NCBI RefSeq assembly: GCF_027497235.1
Contig: NZ_CP114902.1
Coordinates: forward strand, 1,129,501-1,193,500
DNA from: Micromonospora sp. WMMD1128
GTDB lineage: Bacteria > Actinomycetota > Actinomycetes > Mycobacteriales > Micromonosporaceae
DNA length: 64,000 nucleotides
Reading direction: 5' to 3'
Position numbers and translations under genes: made by a program. Each line of letters starts with the position of its first letter. Position 1 is the stretch's first letter. Of this stretch, positions 35,907 to 48,078 are shown one piece after another. A model generated the notes under the pieces. That model was not told the DNA's origin. It made no database searches and was given only the letters and a program-made list of their open reading frames with translations.

Positions 35907-37721
35907 TCAGGGGGTGGTGGGCGCGCTGTCGCGGGTGGGCTGGGTGGGGACGGCGGCGTGCGGCCAGGGGATCTCCGGGGCGGGGTGGAAGGTGATTCCG
36001 GCCGTGGCCCAGCGCGGGCCCTGGCCGGCGAGCCGTTCCCGGAAGCCGGCCCAGGCGTGTGTCGAGCGGGGTGACCAGCCCAGCTCGGCGATGGCGGGCA
36101 GGCGCGGGAAGAGCATGAATTCGACCTCGGCGCGGTTGGTGACCGACTCGGTCCACAACGGCGCCTCCACACCCAGCACGGCCTCGGCCGGTACGCCGTG
36201 GACGTGACTGCCGGGATCCCAGTCGTACGCCCGGCGCACGTCGATGAGGCCGGCCCAGTCGTGTCCGATCGGTGTGTCCGGGGCGTATTTCATGTCCAGA
36301 TATGCGTGGTTGGCCGGGGAGAGGATCAGTCGAGCGCCCCGGCGTACCGCGTCGGCCGTTTCCGGGTCGTCGCCGTTCGTGCCCCACCACTGGAGGACGC
36401 GCCCGTCGGCGTGCCCGGCCGGGGCGAGCTGGTGCCAGCCGACGACGGTCTTGCCGGTGGCCGCGACCAGGGCCTGGGCCCGCTCGACGAAGGCCCGGTA
36501 GCTCTCCGCCGGCACCTTGAACGCCTCGTCGCCGCCGAGGTGCAGCCACGGACCGGGGGTCAGCGCGGCCACCTCCCCGAACACGTCGGCGACGAAGGCG
36601 TACGTCCGCTCGTCGGCCGGGTCGACGTAGCTGAAGCCGACCTCGGTGTCCGTGTACGGCGGCGGCGCGATCTTGCTGGGGGCCAGCTCGGGGTAGGCGA
36701 CGAGCGCCGCGTTGGTGTGCCCCGGCAGGTCGATCTCGGGTACCACGGTCACGTGGTGGCGGGCGGCGTACGCGACGATGCGCCGGTAGTCGTCCCGGTT
36801 GTACCAGCCTCCAGGGCCGCCGCCGACCGCGGTGGCGCCACCGACCTCGGCGAGCCGGGGCCACGAGTCGACGGCGATCCGCCAGCCCTGGTCGTCGGTG
36901 AGGTGCAGGTGCAGGTGGTTGAGCTTGTACCGGGACAGGTGGTCGATCACCCGCAGCACGTCCGCCACCTCGAAGAAGTGCCGGGCGACGTCGAGCATGA
37001 CGCCCCGGTAGGCGAAGCGCGGCCGGTCGACGATCGTGCCGCCGGGGACCGTCCAGCGCTCTCCGGTCGGGGTGGCGCTCTCGATCGCCGCGGGCAGGAG
37101 CTGCCGCAGCGTCTGCGCGCCGTGGAGCAGGCCGGCCGCCGTGTCGGCCGTGATCCGGACGCCGCCGGCCGTGACGTCGAGGCGGTAGCCCTCGTCACCG
37201 AGCCCAGCACCGTCGACCGACCCTGCGCCGAGCCCTTGGCCCGCCTCGCCGTCCGCCCCTGCGCCGAGCCCTGCGCCGGGCCCGCCACCGTCCGCCGACC
37301 CGCCGCCGTCCGGCCATGCGCCTAGCCCTTCGCCCGGCCCGCCGGCGTTCGACGCGAGGGTGAGCGTCAGCGGGCCGTCCGCGTCGGGATCCGTGGTGTC
37401 GGTCACCGGGAGCGGGTAGCCGGTGGCCGGGCGCAGCCAGCCGGCGAGCTGCTCGGCCACGTCCCGGCCGGCGGGGCCCACCCGCAGCACCGCGCCGGCG
37501 CGCAGGGTGAAGTCGCCGGCCGGGTCGGGCCGGACGTGCTCGGGGGCGGGCACCACGTCGTGGAGGCGGACCGGCGCGGGCGGGGCGAGCAGGTCGGCGG
37601 CCCGGTCACTGGCGACGCCGGCCAGCCCGGCGGCGTCCGTGGGCACACCGGGCAGGCGGTGGACAGGGGTCGGACCAGCCGACGTCGGGCCGGTCTCGGG
37701 GCTGGTGGGGCTGGTCGGCAC
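35907..37721 (-). CDS. Beta-N-acetylhexosaminidase, GH20 family
   Basis: 604-aa glycosidase releasing terminal GlcNAc/GalNAc from chitin- or peptidoglycan-derived sugars. N-terminal GH20b domain, then catalytic barrel beginning RFAYRGVMLDVARHFF, with HLHLTDDQGWRI, EIDLPGHTNAAL and the catalytic Asp-Glu in WLHLGGDEAF. A ~50-residue Gly/Asp/Ala low-complexity insert (around residue 130) interrupts GH20b. No signal peptide, so likely cytosolic. GTG 37721 is preceded by GGAG at 8 nt; an in-frame ATG at 37844 is possible. Confidence 0.88.
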   Translation of the reverse strand: MPTSPTSPETGPTSAGPTPVHRLPGVPTDAAGLAGVASDRAADLLAPPAPVRLHDVVPAPEHVRPDPAGDFTLRAGAVLRVGPAGRDVAEQLAGWLRPATGYPLPVTDTTDPDADGPLTLTLASNAGGPGEGLGAWPDGGGSADGGGPGAGLGAGADGEAGQGLGAGSVDGAGLGDEGYRLDVTAGGVRITADTAAGLLHGAQTLRQLLPAAIESATPTGERWTVPGGTIVDRPRFAYRGVMLDVARHFFEVADVLRVIDHLSRYKLNHLHLHLTDDQGWRIAVDSWPRLAEVGGATAVGGGPGGWYNRDDYRRIVAYAARHHVTVVPEIDLPGHTNAALVAYPELAPSKIAPPPYTDTEVGFSYVDPADERTYAFVADVFGEVAALTPGPWLHLGGDEAFKVPAESYRAFVERAQALVAATGKTVVGWHQLAPAGHADGRVLQWWGTNGDDPETADAVRRGARLILSPANHAYLDMKYAPDTPIGHDWAGLIDVRRAYDWDPGSHVHGVPAEAVLGVEAPLWTESVTNRAEVEFMLFPRLPAIAELGWSPRSTHAWAGFRERLAGQGPRWATAGITFHPAPEIPWPHAAVPTQPTRDSAPTTP

Positions 37722-38030
37722 GGCAGCGCTCCGAGGGGGTATTCGTGCGGGATATGGCAAAGGTGAGGTTCGGCGATATCCAGTGCCGTCAAGGGTACGA
37801 GGTGAATCGGAATTGCGTGTTCCTGCTCGTGGAAGCGTTCCCAAAAACCGGTACGGACGCGGGCAGGGGTGACTGTTGTGCCAATAGTCACCGAACGGTC
37901 CCAGGTCCCGCGAAGGTCGCTTAACCTTCGCCCACCGATCGCTGACGAGCCGGGATTACCGGTGGTAGCTCCCGGGGTAGGTCCGAACTGAACCTTCGTT
38001 AAGTGTCAATGGCGCGCGTGGGAGGCTCTG
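37722..38030. other. 309-bp divergent intergenic region
   Basis: Promoter region shared by the hexosaminidase (minus) and ppdK (plus) genes. Contains the inverted repeat at 37868-37892 and two CTTCG/TTAAG-containing stretches (37915-37930, 37993-38005). I saw no DasR-type site and no small gene. Confidence 0.55.
37868..37892. promoter_or_regulatory. Candidate operator, inverted repeat GGTGACTGTTG
   Basis: 11-bp arms at 37868-37878 and 37882-37892 with one G-T pair and a 3-nt centre, in the divergent region before ppdK. Short centre and lack of nearby 3' ends favour an operator over a terminator. Confidence 0.45.
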
Positions 38031-40739
<2,709 letters not shown>

Positions 40740-40849
40740 GCACGCCCGCGCGGGCCGTCGGTGACCACCGGCGGCCCGCTGGCGCGCCGATCCGGGCACT
40801 CCGGCGTAACCTGAGCTTCCGCCACGTGTCGATCAGGAGGGGTGGCCGC

Positions 40850-41203
40850 ATGACCGCCGTCTGGGAGAACCTGACCGTCGATGCCCAGGACCCGTCCCGG
40901 CTCGCCCGCTGGTGGGCGGAGGCGCTCGGCTACCAGGTGGTCACCGACAAGCCGGACGAGGTGGAGATCCGCCGGACTCCGGACACGCTCCCCGGCCTCG
41001 TCTTCGTCCCGGTGTCCGGGACGAAGCAGGGAAAGAACCGGCTGCACATCGACCTGCGCCCGACCGACCTGGAGGCCGAGGTGGAACGGCTCGTCGACAT
41101 GGGCGCGCGGCACGTCGACCTCGGGCAGGGCGACGTGGAGTGGACCGTGTTGTCCGACCCGGAGGGCAACGAGTTCTGCGTTCTCCGGGAGCGCGAGGAG
41201 TGA
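40850..41203 (+). CDS. VOC family (glyoxalase-like) protein
   Basis: 117-aa protein with a single glyoxalase/dioxygenase-like fold: VWENLTVDAQDPSRLARWWAEALGY and LHIDLRPTDLEAEVERL, ending VLSDPEGNEFCVLRE, the usual last strand with the metal-ligand Glu position. Substrate unknown. AGGAGG lies 9 nt before ATG 40850. Confidence 0.82.
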   Translation: MTAVWENLTVDAQDPSRLARWWAEALGYQVVTDKPDEVEIRRTPDTLPGLVFVPVSGTKQGKNRLHIDLRPTDLEAEVERLVDMGARHVDLGQGDVEWTVLSDPEGNEFCVLREREE

Positions 41204-41227
41204 GCCGGTGTTGCGAGCCCCGCAGTC

Positions 41228-42493
41228 GTGACCTTCGGGCCCTGCGCCAGCGAAACCCCGTTGCACGCTGACGACGCGGCCCGGCTGGTCGCCGAGACGC
41301 CCAAGGACACCGGGTACGGTCGGTCGCCGTTCGAGCGGGACCGGGCCCGGGTGCTGCACTCGGCGGCGTTCCGCCGGCTCGCCGCGAAGACCCAGGTGCA
41401 CGCCGCCGGCACCGACGACTTCCTGCGTACCCGGCTGACCCACTCGCTGGAGGTGGCGCAGGTCGCCCGCGAGATGGGCGCCCGCCTCGGCTGCGACCCC
41501 GACGTGGTGGACACCGCCGGGCTGGCGCACGACCTGGGCCACCCGCCGTTCGGCCACAACGGCGAGTACGCCCTGGACGAGCTGGCCGCCGCGTGCGGCG
41601 GCTTCGAGGGCAACGCGCAGACGCTGCGGGTGCTCACCCGGTTGGAGGCCAAGGTGCTCACCCCGGACGGGCGGTCCGCCGGGCTCAACCTCACCCGGGC
41701 GACGCTCGACGCGGTCGGCAAATACCCGTGGCCGCGCCGGCCGGGAGAACGCAAGTTCGGCGTGTACGCCGACGACCGTCCGGTCTTCGACTGGCTGCGC
41801 GCCGGGGCCCCGCCCGGTGGCCGGCGCTGCCTGGAGGCCCAGGTGATGGACTGGGCCGACGACGTGGCGTACTCGGTGCACGACGTCGAGGACGGCATCC
41901 ACGGCGGGTACGTCGACCTGCGCCCGCTGCTGGCCGAGGAGGACGAGCGGCGGGCGCTCTGCGCCGACGTGGCGTCCGCCTACTCCGGGGAGGCGCCGGA
42001 GGACCTCGGCGAGGTGCTGGCCGAGCTGCTCGCCGACCCGGCGCTCGCCCCGCTCGCCGCGTACGACGGCAGCCATCGGGCGATGGCCGCGCTGAAGGCC
42101 ACCACGAGCGTGCTCACCGGCCGGTTCGTCTCGACCGTGGTGGCCGCCACCGAGACCCGCCACGGCGCCGGGCCGCACCGCCGCTACGCCGCCGACCTGG
42201 TGGTGCCGCGCCGGATCCGGGCGCAGTGCGCGCTGCTCAAGGGCATCGCCCTGCGCTACGTGATGCGCCGCCCGGGCTCCCGGGGCCGCTACGACAGGCA
42301 GCGGGCGATCCTGGCCGAGTTGGTCGCCGCGCTGCTCGACCGGGCCCCGGACGCGCTCGACCCGGTCTTCGCCCCGCTCTGGCGCGACGCCGCGGACGAC
42401 GCCACGCGGCTGCGCGTGGTGATCGACCAGGTGGCCTCGCTCACCGACCCGGCGGCGCTGGCCTGGCACGCCCGGCTGGTGTCGCCGAGCTGA
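41228..42493 (+). CDS. dgt: Deoxyguanosinetriphosphate triphosphohydrolase-like protein
   Basis: 421-aa HD-domain enzyme; the family cleaves dGTP (or other dNTPs) to nucleoside and triphosphate. Recognisable blocks: [40 protein letters not shown], the HD pair in [17 protein letters not shown] and [19 protein letters not shown]. In mycobacteria it lies directly before dnaG (Rv2344c); here two genes are inserted between them. GTG start, 24 bp after the VOC gene. Confidence 0.92.
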   Translation: MTFGPCASETPLHADDAARLVAETPKDTGYGRSPFERDRARVLHSAAFRRLAAKTQVHAAGTDDFLRTRLTHSLEVAQVAREMGARLGCDPDVVDTAGLAHDLGHPPFGHNGEYALDELAAACGGFEGNAQTLRVLTRLEAKVLTPDGRSAGLNLTRATLDAVGKYPWPRRPGERKFGVYADDRPVFDWLRAGAPPGGRRCLEAQVMDWADDVAYSVHDVEDGIHGGYVDLRPLLAEEDERRALCADVASAYSGEAPEDLGEVLAELLADPALAPLAAYDGSHRAMAALKATTSVLTGRFVSTVVAATETRHGAGPHRRYAADLVVPRRIRAQCALLKGIALRYVMRRPGSRGRYDRQRAILAELVAALLDRAPDALDPVFAPLWRDAADDATRLRVVIDQVASLTDPAALAWHARLVSPS

Positions 42494-42522
42494 CCGCCCG
42501 GCCGGCGGGACCGGCCGGCTGG

Positions 42523-42541
42523 TGAGGGTAGCCTAACCGGC
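42523..42541 (+). promoter_or_regulatory. Iron box (DmdR/IdeR type) overlapping a leaderless promoter
   Basis: TGAGGGTAGCCTAACCGGC matches 13 of 19 positions of the IdeR/DtxR consensus. It includes TAGCCT as a possible -10, 7 nt before ATG 42542, so the repressor would cover the start of transcription. Supports iron control of the next gene. Confidence 0.7.
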
Positions 42542-43378
42542 ATGACGGAACGCCCGAAGTCGCTCACCGCCGCCACGGTCGTCCGGACCGCTCGGCCCAC
42601 CCCGCACCTGATCCGCCTCGTGCTGGGCGGCACCGAGCTGACCGGCCTGCCGGTGGGTGCGTACACCGACCACTACGTGAAGTTCGTCTTCCCGCCGGAC
42701 GGCGTCACCTATCCGCACCCGACCGACCTCGCGACCATCAAGCGGGAGTTCCCGGCGCAGCAGTGGCCGCGGCTGCGCGCGTACACGGTGCGGGCCTGGG
42801 ACGCGACGGCCGGTGAGCTGACCGTGGAGGTGGTCCACCACGGCGACGAGGGGCTGGCCGGCCCGTGGGCGGCGGCGTTGCGTCCCGGCGACCGGGTGTT
42901 GTTCACCGGGCCCGGCGGCGCGTACGCGCCGGACCCGACGGCCGACTGGCACCTGCTGGCCGGCGACGAGAGCGCGCTGCCGGCGATCGCCGCCGCCCTG
43001 GAACGGCTGCCGGCCGGCGCGCCGGCCCGGGTCTTCGTCGAGGTGGCGGGTCCCGCCGACGAGCTGCCGCTGGCCGGCGCCGGCGCGGTCGAGCTGCGCT
43101 GGCTGCACCGGGCCGGGCGTCCGGCCGGCGCGGCGCTGGTCGAGGCGGTCCGGGCGCTGGAGTTCCCGCCCGGTCGGGTGCACGCGTTCGTGCACGGCGA
43201 GGCCGGCGCGGTCAAGGAGCTGCGCCGCCTGCTGCGGGTGGAGCGCGGCGTGCCCCGGGCCGACCTGTCCATCTCCGGCTACTGGCGGCGCGGCCTGGAC
43301 GACGAGGGCTGGCGCTCCACGAAGCAAACGTGGAACGCCGAGGTGGAGGCCGAGGAGTCCGCCGCCGTCGCGGCCTGA
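42542..43378 (+). CDS. Siderophore-interacting protein (FAD ferric-chelate reductase)
   Basis: 278-aa SIP-family flavoprotein. FAD domain with HYVKFVFPPDG and WPRLRAYTVRAWD (FAD-binding Arg-x-Tyr-Thr), then the NAD(P)H domain WHLLAGDESALPAIAAALERL and VHAFVHGEAGAVKELRRLL, ending ISGYWRRGLDDEGWR. It reduces ferric siderophores in the cytosol. An iron box directly precedes the ATG. Confidence 0.92.
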   Translation: MTERPKSLTAATVVRTARPTPHLIRLVLGGTELTGLPVGAYTDHYVKFVFPPDGVTYPHPTDLATIKREFPAQQWPRLRAYTVRAWDATAGELTVEVVHHGDEGLAGPWAAALRPGDRVLFTGPGGAYAPDPTADWHLLAGDESALPAIAAALERLPAGAPARVFVEVAGPADELPLAGAGAVELRWLHRAGRPAGAALVEAVRALEFPPGRVHAFVHGEAGAVKELRRLLRVERGVPRADLSISGYWRRGLDDEGWRSTKQTWNAEVEAEESAAVAA

Positions 43379-43437
43379 GCTGGGCTTCCTGATCCGTTCC
43401 GCCCCGCCGTGGCCCCCGGTCCGCCGAGGATGGGGCC

Positions 43438-45072
43438 ATGGCGGAACAGGTACGGGACCGGCCCGCGACGCAGCCGGCCGACCGGGTGGTGCTCGGGCTC
43501 GGTGTGGCCGGGGTGCTGGCCGTGGTGGCCTGGGGGGTGTTCGCGCGCGGTTCCCTGGCGTCGTTCGGCACGGCCGGGCTGGACTGGACGATCACCACGT
43601 TCGGCTGGTTCTTCGTGGTCGCCGCCGACGCCTTCCTGGTGCTGGCGGTGGTGCTCGCCGCGTCCCGGTTCGGTCGGATCCGGCTGGGCGCCGACGACGA
43701 CGAGCCGGAGTTCAACGGGCTGGCCTGGATCGCCATGATGTTCAGCGCCGGCATGGGCATCGGCCTGGTCTTCTTCGCCGTCGCCGAGCCGATCGAGCAC
43801 TACGCCGCGCCCCCGCCCGCCTCCGGCGTCCAGCCGCAGACCGGCGGCGCCGCCGCGGCGGCCATGCAGTACACCCTCTTCCACTGGACGCTGCACCCGT
43901 GGGGCATCTACGCGATCGCGGCGTTGGCGCTCGCCTACTCGACGTTCCGCAAGGGGCGGGGCAATCGGATCTCGTCCGCGTTCGCGCCGCTGCTCGGCAC
44001 GCGCACGGACGGTCCGATCGGCCGCGCGATCGACCTGTTGGCCGTCTTCGCCACCGTGTTCGGCTCGGCGACCAGCCTCGGGCTCGGCGCGCTCCAGGTG
44101 GCGGCGGGTCTGGACCTGGTAGCCGGCGTGCCGGACAGCCGGACCGTCGAGCTGGTGATCATCGGAGCGCTCACCCTGGCCTTCGTGTTCTCGGCCTTCT
44201 CCGGCCTGCACCGCGGGGTCAAGTGGCTGTCCACCACCAACGTGCTGATCGCCGTCGTGCTGATGCTGTTCGTGTTCGTGGTCGGTCCCACCGTCTACAC
44301 GCTGGAGGTGCTGCCGGCGGCCGTCGGCGACTACCTGAGCGGGCTGGTACGGATGTCGACCCGGACCGGGGCGTTCTCCGACCCGGCCTGGCTGGGCTCC
44401 TGGACGATCTTCTACTGGGCGTGGTGGATCTCCTGGGCGCCGTTCGTCGGCACGTTCATCGCCCGCATCTCCCGGGGGCGTACGGTGCGGGAGTTCCTCG
44501 TCGGGGTGCTGCTGGTGCCCAGCGGCGCCAGCGCGGTCTGGTTCGCGGTGATGGGCGGCACCGCGCTGCGGACCCAGGCCACCGGCACCCGGGATCTGGT
44601 GGCCGACGTGGGCGCCGGTTCGGAGCAGGCGCTGTTCGGCCTGCTGGACGCGCTGCCGCTGGGCACGGTGACGAGCGTGCTCGCCATGGTGCTGATCGCG
44701 CTCTACTTCGTCACCAGCGCCGACTCGGCGTCCCTGGTGCTCGGCTCGCTGAGTTCGCGTGGGGCGTTGCGGCCGCACCGCGCGGTGGTGGTGCTCTGGG
44801 GCGTACTCATCGGCGCGGTCGCGGCGGCGCTGCTGCTGGTCGGCGGCCTGGACGCGTTGCAGCAGGCCACCATCATCGTCGCGTTGCCGTTCGTGGTGGT
44901 GATGCTGGGCCTGGCGGTGTCCCTGGTCCGGGAGATGGCCGCCGACCCGAGCCTGCGTGCCGGGGCCCGGCCGCGCCGGTCGGGCCTGGCTGCCGCGGTG
45001 CGTGCGGCCCGGTCGTACGAGGAGGAGGAACCACCGCCGGTCACCCGCTGGCTGCATCACCCCCGGCGCTGA
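43438..45072 (+). CDS. BCCT family transporter (betaine/carnitine/choline type)
   Basis: 544-aa transporter with 12 membrane helices. Signature WAWWISWAPFVGTFIARISR after the YWAWW box, the Gly-rich AGMGIGLVFFAVAEPIEHY and NPHTxx-like early regions are typical. Imports compatible solutes or other quaternary amines by Na+ or H+ coupling. Starts at ATG 43438. The C-terminus is short, without the long osmosensing tail of BetP. Confidence 0.9.
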   Translation: MAEQVRDRPATQPADRVVLGLGVAGVLAVVAWGVFARGSLASFGTAGLDWTITTFGWFFVVAADAFLVLAVVLAASRFGRIRLGADDDEPEFNGLAWIAMMFSAGMGIGLVFFAVAEPIEHYAAPPPASGVQPQTGGAAAAAMQYTLFHWTLHPWGIYAIAALALAYSTFRKGRGNRISSAFAPLLGTRTDGPIGRAIDLLAVFATVFGSATSLGLGALQVAAGLDLVAGVPDSRTVELVIIGALTLAFVFSAFSGLHRGVKWLSTTNVLIAVVLMLFVFVVGPTVYTLEVLPAAVGDYLSGLVRMSTRTGAFSDPAWLGSWTIFYWAWWISWAPFVGTFIARISRGRTVREFLVGVLLVPSGASAVWFAVMGGTALRTQATGTRDLVADVGAGSEQALFGLLDALPLGTVTSVLAMVLIALYFVTSADSASLVLGSLSSRGALRPHRAVVVLWGVLIGAVAAALLLVGGLDALQQATIIVALPFVVVMLGLAVSLVREMAADPSLRAGARPRRSGLAAAVRAARSYEEEEPPPVTRWLHHPRR

Positions 45073-45225
45073 GCTCGATCGAGCCGTTCCCACGGATCGG
45101 CGACGCCCCGGCCGTCCGCTCGGCCTGAGCCGGCGGGGGTGGGCGTCGTGGGCCACCCGCCCGTGCCCCCGGCCGCCGGATCGTCGGTCCGGCAGGGCAG
45201 GATGTACGCCGAGGGGGTGGCGGTC

Positions 45226-47094
45226 ATGGCGGGGCGGATCCGGGACGAGGACATCGCGCTGGTCCGCGAGCGCACCGCCATCGCGGACGTCATCTCCGAG
45301 GTGGTGACGCTCAGGTCGGCCGGTGGCGGCAACCTCAAGGGGCTCTGCCCGTTCCACGACGAGAAGAGCCCGTCGTTCAACGTCTCGCCCGCCCGCAACG
45401 TGTTCTACTGCTTCGGCTGCGGGGTCGGCGGCGACGCGATCAAGTTCCTGATGGACGCCGAGCACCTCGGGTTCGTCGAGTCGGTCGAGAGCCTCGCCGC
45501 CCGGGCCGGCATCCAACTGCGCTACGTCGAGGACGACAGGTCCACGCCGCGTGCCCGCCCGCAGCAGGGGCAGCGGCAGCGCCTGGTGGCCGCGCACGCC
45601 GCCGCCGTCGAGTTCTACGCTGCCCAGCTCGGCGCCGCCGGCGCCCGGCCGGCCCGGGAGTTCCTCGCCAACCGCGGCTTCGACCGGGCCGCCGCCGAGC
45701 GCTACGGCTGCGGGTTCGCCCCCGACGGGTGGGACCTGCTCACCAAGCACCTGCGCCAGCGGGGCTTCACCCACGACGAGCTGGTCACCGCCGGCCTGTC
45801 CCGTCCGGCCCGGTCGGGCTCGCTGATCGACCGGTTCCGGCGCCGCCTGATGTGGCCGATCCGGGACATCACCGGCGACGTGATCGGCTTCGGCGCTCGC
45901 AAGCTGTTCGACGACGACGACGGCCCGAAATACCTCAACACCCCCGAGACGCCGATCTACAAGAAGTCCCACGTCCTCTACGGCATCGACCAGGCCAAGC
46001 GGGAGATCGCCAAGCAGGGCAAGGTGGTGGTGGTGGAGGGCTACACCGACGTGATGGCCTGCCACCTCGCCGACGTCCCGACCGCGGTGGCGACCTGCGG
46101 CACCGCGTTCGGCTCGGACCACATCTCGGTGCTGCGCCGGGTGCTCTTCGACAGCGACGAACGGGCCGGCGAGATCATCTTCACGTTCGACGGGGACGCC
46201 GCCGGCCAGAAGGCCGCGCTGCGCGCCTTCGAGGACGACCAGCGCTTCGTCGGGCGCACCTTCATCGCGGTCAGCCCGGACAACATGGACCCGTGCGACC
46301 TGCGGCTGGCAAAGGGCGACCTGGCCGTCCGCGACCTGGTGGCCCGCCGCGAGCCGCTCGTGGACTTCGCCCTCCGGCACGTGATCACCCGGTTCGACCT
46401 CGACACCGTCGACGGCCGGGTCGAGGCGATGCGCCGGGCCGCGCCGCTGGTCGCGAAGATCAAGGACCTGGAGAAACGCCCGGAGTACGTCCGCAAGCTC
46501 GCCGGCGACCTCGGCATGGAGATCGAGCCGGTGCAGCGCGCCGTGCTCACCGCCGCGCACGGTGAGCCGGCCGGTGGCCGTCCCGCGCCGTCCCGCCCGG
46601 GGCCCGCCACACCGGCCGTGGACAGCCCGCGGTCGATGGTGGAGCGGGAGGCGCTGAAGCTGGCGCTCCAGGAGCCGGTGCTGGCCGGCCCGATGTTCGA
46701 CGCCGTCGAGGTCACCGACTACCAGCACCCGGTGCACGCCGCGGTCCGCGCCGCCGTCGCCGAGGCCGGCGGGGCGGCCGGCGCCACCGGCGGCGCGGTC
46801 TGGATCGAGCGGGTCCGCGACGCCTGCGCCGACCTGGCCGCGCAGGCCCTGGTGGGCGAGCTGGCGGTGGAGCCGCTGCGCATCGACGGCGAGGTCGACC
46901 CGAGGTACGTCTCGGTCACCATGGCCCGGTTGCAGTGGAGTTCGGTCACCGGCCGGATCCGGGACCTCAAGTCGAAGATCCAGCGGATCAACCCGGTGAG
47001 CAACAAGGACGAATACTTCGCCCTCTTCGGCGAGCTGCTCTCGCTGGAGCAGCACGCGCGGGCGCTACGCGAGCAGGCCGCGGGAGGACTGTGA
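45226..47094 (+). CDS. dnaG: DNA primase
   Basis: 622-aa primase that makes RNA primers for the replisome. CHC2 zinc finger (LCPFHDEKSPSFNVSPARNV then FYCFGCGVGGD), then the toprim core with VVVVEGYTDVMACHLADV, the Glu motif, and FTFDGDAAGQKAALRAFED. The C-terminal ~200 residues hold the DnaB-binding domain. The start ATG 45226 (AGRIRDEDIALVRERTAI) fits family alignment; an upstream in-frame start at 45139 adds a non-conserved extension. Confidence 0.95.
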   Translation: MAGRIRDEDIALVRERTAIADVISEVVTLRSAGGGNLKGLCPFHDEKSPSFNVSPARNVFYCFGCGVGGDAIKFLMDAEHLGFVESVESLAARAGIQLRYVEDDRSTPRARPQQGQRQRLVAAHAAAVEFYAAQLGAAGARPAREFLANRGFDRAAAERYGCGFAPDGWDLLTKHLRQRGFTHDELVTAGLSRPARSGSLIDRFRRRLMWPIRDITGDVIGFGARKLFDDDDGPKYLNTPETPIYKKSHVLYGIDQAKREIAKQGKVVVVEGYTDVMACHLADVPTAVATCGTAFGSDHISVLRRVLFDSDERAGEIIFTFDGDAAGQKAALRAFEDDQRFVGRTFIAVSPDNMDPCDLRLAKGDLAVRDLVARREPLVDFALRHVITRFDLDTVDGRVEAMRRAAPLVAKIKDLEKRPEYVRKLAGDLGMEIEPVQRAVLTAAHGEPAGGRPAPSRPGPATPAVDSPRSMVEREALKLALQEPVLAGPMFDAVEVTDYQHPVHAAVRAAVAEAGGAAGATGGAVWIERVRDACADLAAQALVGELAVEPLRIDGEVDPRYVSVTMARLQWSSVTGRIRDLKSKIQRINPVSNKDEYFALFGELLSLEQHARALREQAAGGL

Positions 47095-47630
47095 TGGGCC
47101 TCTTCCGCCGCCGCCCGAAGCTGCCGCCGGCCGACCGGCCGCCGCTCGCCGCCGACGAGCGGGTGCTCGCCTGGGCCGCCGCCGGCAACGGCGAGGGCGA
47201 CGGCGTGCTGGTCGCCACCAACCGCGGGCTGTGGCTGCCCGGTCGCGGTGAGCGCCTCGGGTGGCACGACATCCTCAAGGCGATCTGGTCCGGCCGCGAG
47301 CTGACCGTCACCCCGGCCGAGCCGGCCGGCGAGCGGGACGGCTACCTCGTGGTCGCCGACGCCCCGGCCGAGTCATACCTGCTACTCGACCCGGGCGACC
47401 TGCCGCACCAGGTGCGGGCCCGGGTGACCGGCTCGGTGGCGTACACCGCGCACCACCCGGTGCCCGGCGGCGCCGGCCGGATCGCCGCCCGGCGGGTGTC
47501 CGGGGTCGACGGTCTGACCTGGACGGTGCGCTACGACCCGGGCACGCCGGCCGACGACGAGGCGGTGGCCGCCGAGACGGGCCGGCTGGTCGCCGAGGCC
47601 CGCGCCGCCACCACGCCTGCCGACGTCTGA
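47094..47630 (+). CDS. Hypothetical protein coupled to dnaG
   Basis: 178-aa soluble protein, MGLFRRRPKLPPADRPPLAADERVL at the start (basic N-terminus), then GVLVATNRGLWLPGRGERLGWHDILKAIW, which looks like a PH-type beta domain, and a C-terminal helix. The ATG overlaps the dnaG stop (TGATG), a position conserved in related actinobacteria as far as I recall. Function unknown. Confidence 0.7.
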   Translation: MGLFRRRPKLPPADRPPLAADERVLAWAAAGNGEGDGVLVATNRGLWLPGRGERLGWHDILKAIWSGRELTVTPAEPAGERDGYLVVADAPAESYLLLDPGDLPHQVRARVTGSVAYTAHHPVPGGAGRIAARRVSGVDGLTWTVRYDPGTPADDEAVAAETGRLVAEARAATTPADV

Positions 47631-47703
47631 GCGTGACCGGCGCGGGTTCGGGTGGATGGCCTCGGCCCTCGCGCGGACCTCAGGCGTGGGCTGAAACGTC
47701 CGA

Positions 47704-48078
47704 TCACACCTTGAGGACGTCCACGTCGTACAGCGCTATCGACGTGTCGCGGGAGGCGAGGGTCAGCCCTTCGCAGATTGCCTGTGCCACAAGCATGCGG
47801 TCGAAGGGATCGCGGTGGTGCGATGGCAGGCGGCCGGCGGCGATGACGTGGGCGTGGGTCACCGGGAGTTCCCGGAAGCCCATGTCTCTTACCCGCTCGG
47901 CGAGGTCAGGGGGGCCGGCGAATTTCCCGGTGCTCTGTTTGATGGTGATCTCCCACAGGGTGACCGGGGAGAGGAAGATGTCCGGCTCGTGGCGCAGTCG
48001 GTCGAGCAGTTCGGTGCCGAGGGTCGGGTCGCCGGTGATGGCCCAGAGCGCGACGTGCGTGTCCAGCAGCAGGTTCAT
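47704..48078 (-). CDS. PIN-domain toxin (VapC-type)
   Basis: 124-aa PIN-domain RNase. First acidic residue in LLLDTHVALWAI, then Glu in LSPVTLWEITIK, Asp in DPFDRMLVAQA and the last acidic position in LASRDTSIALYDV. It cuts specific RNAs when free of antitoxin. Translated with the antitoxin gene (ATGA overlap). Confidence 0.88.
   Translation of the reverse strand: MNLLLDTHVALWAITGDPTLGTELLDRLRHEPDIFLSPVTLWEITIKQSTGKFAGPPDLAERVRDMGFRELPVTHAHVIAAGRLPSHHRDPFDRMLVAQAICEGLTLASRDTSIALYDVDVLKV

Noticed and set aside
37722..38030. DasR-type operator for the hexosaminidase
   Set aside because: No ACTGGTCTAGACCA-like sequence was found.
43279..47055. 1258-aa open frame antisense to the BCCT and dnaG genes
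   Set aside because: Arises from GC-rich third positions of real genes on the other strand; low-complexity His/Arg/Gly composition and no domain.
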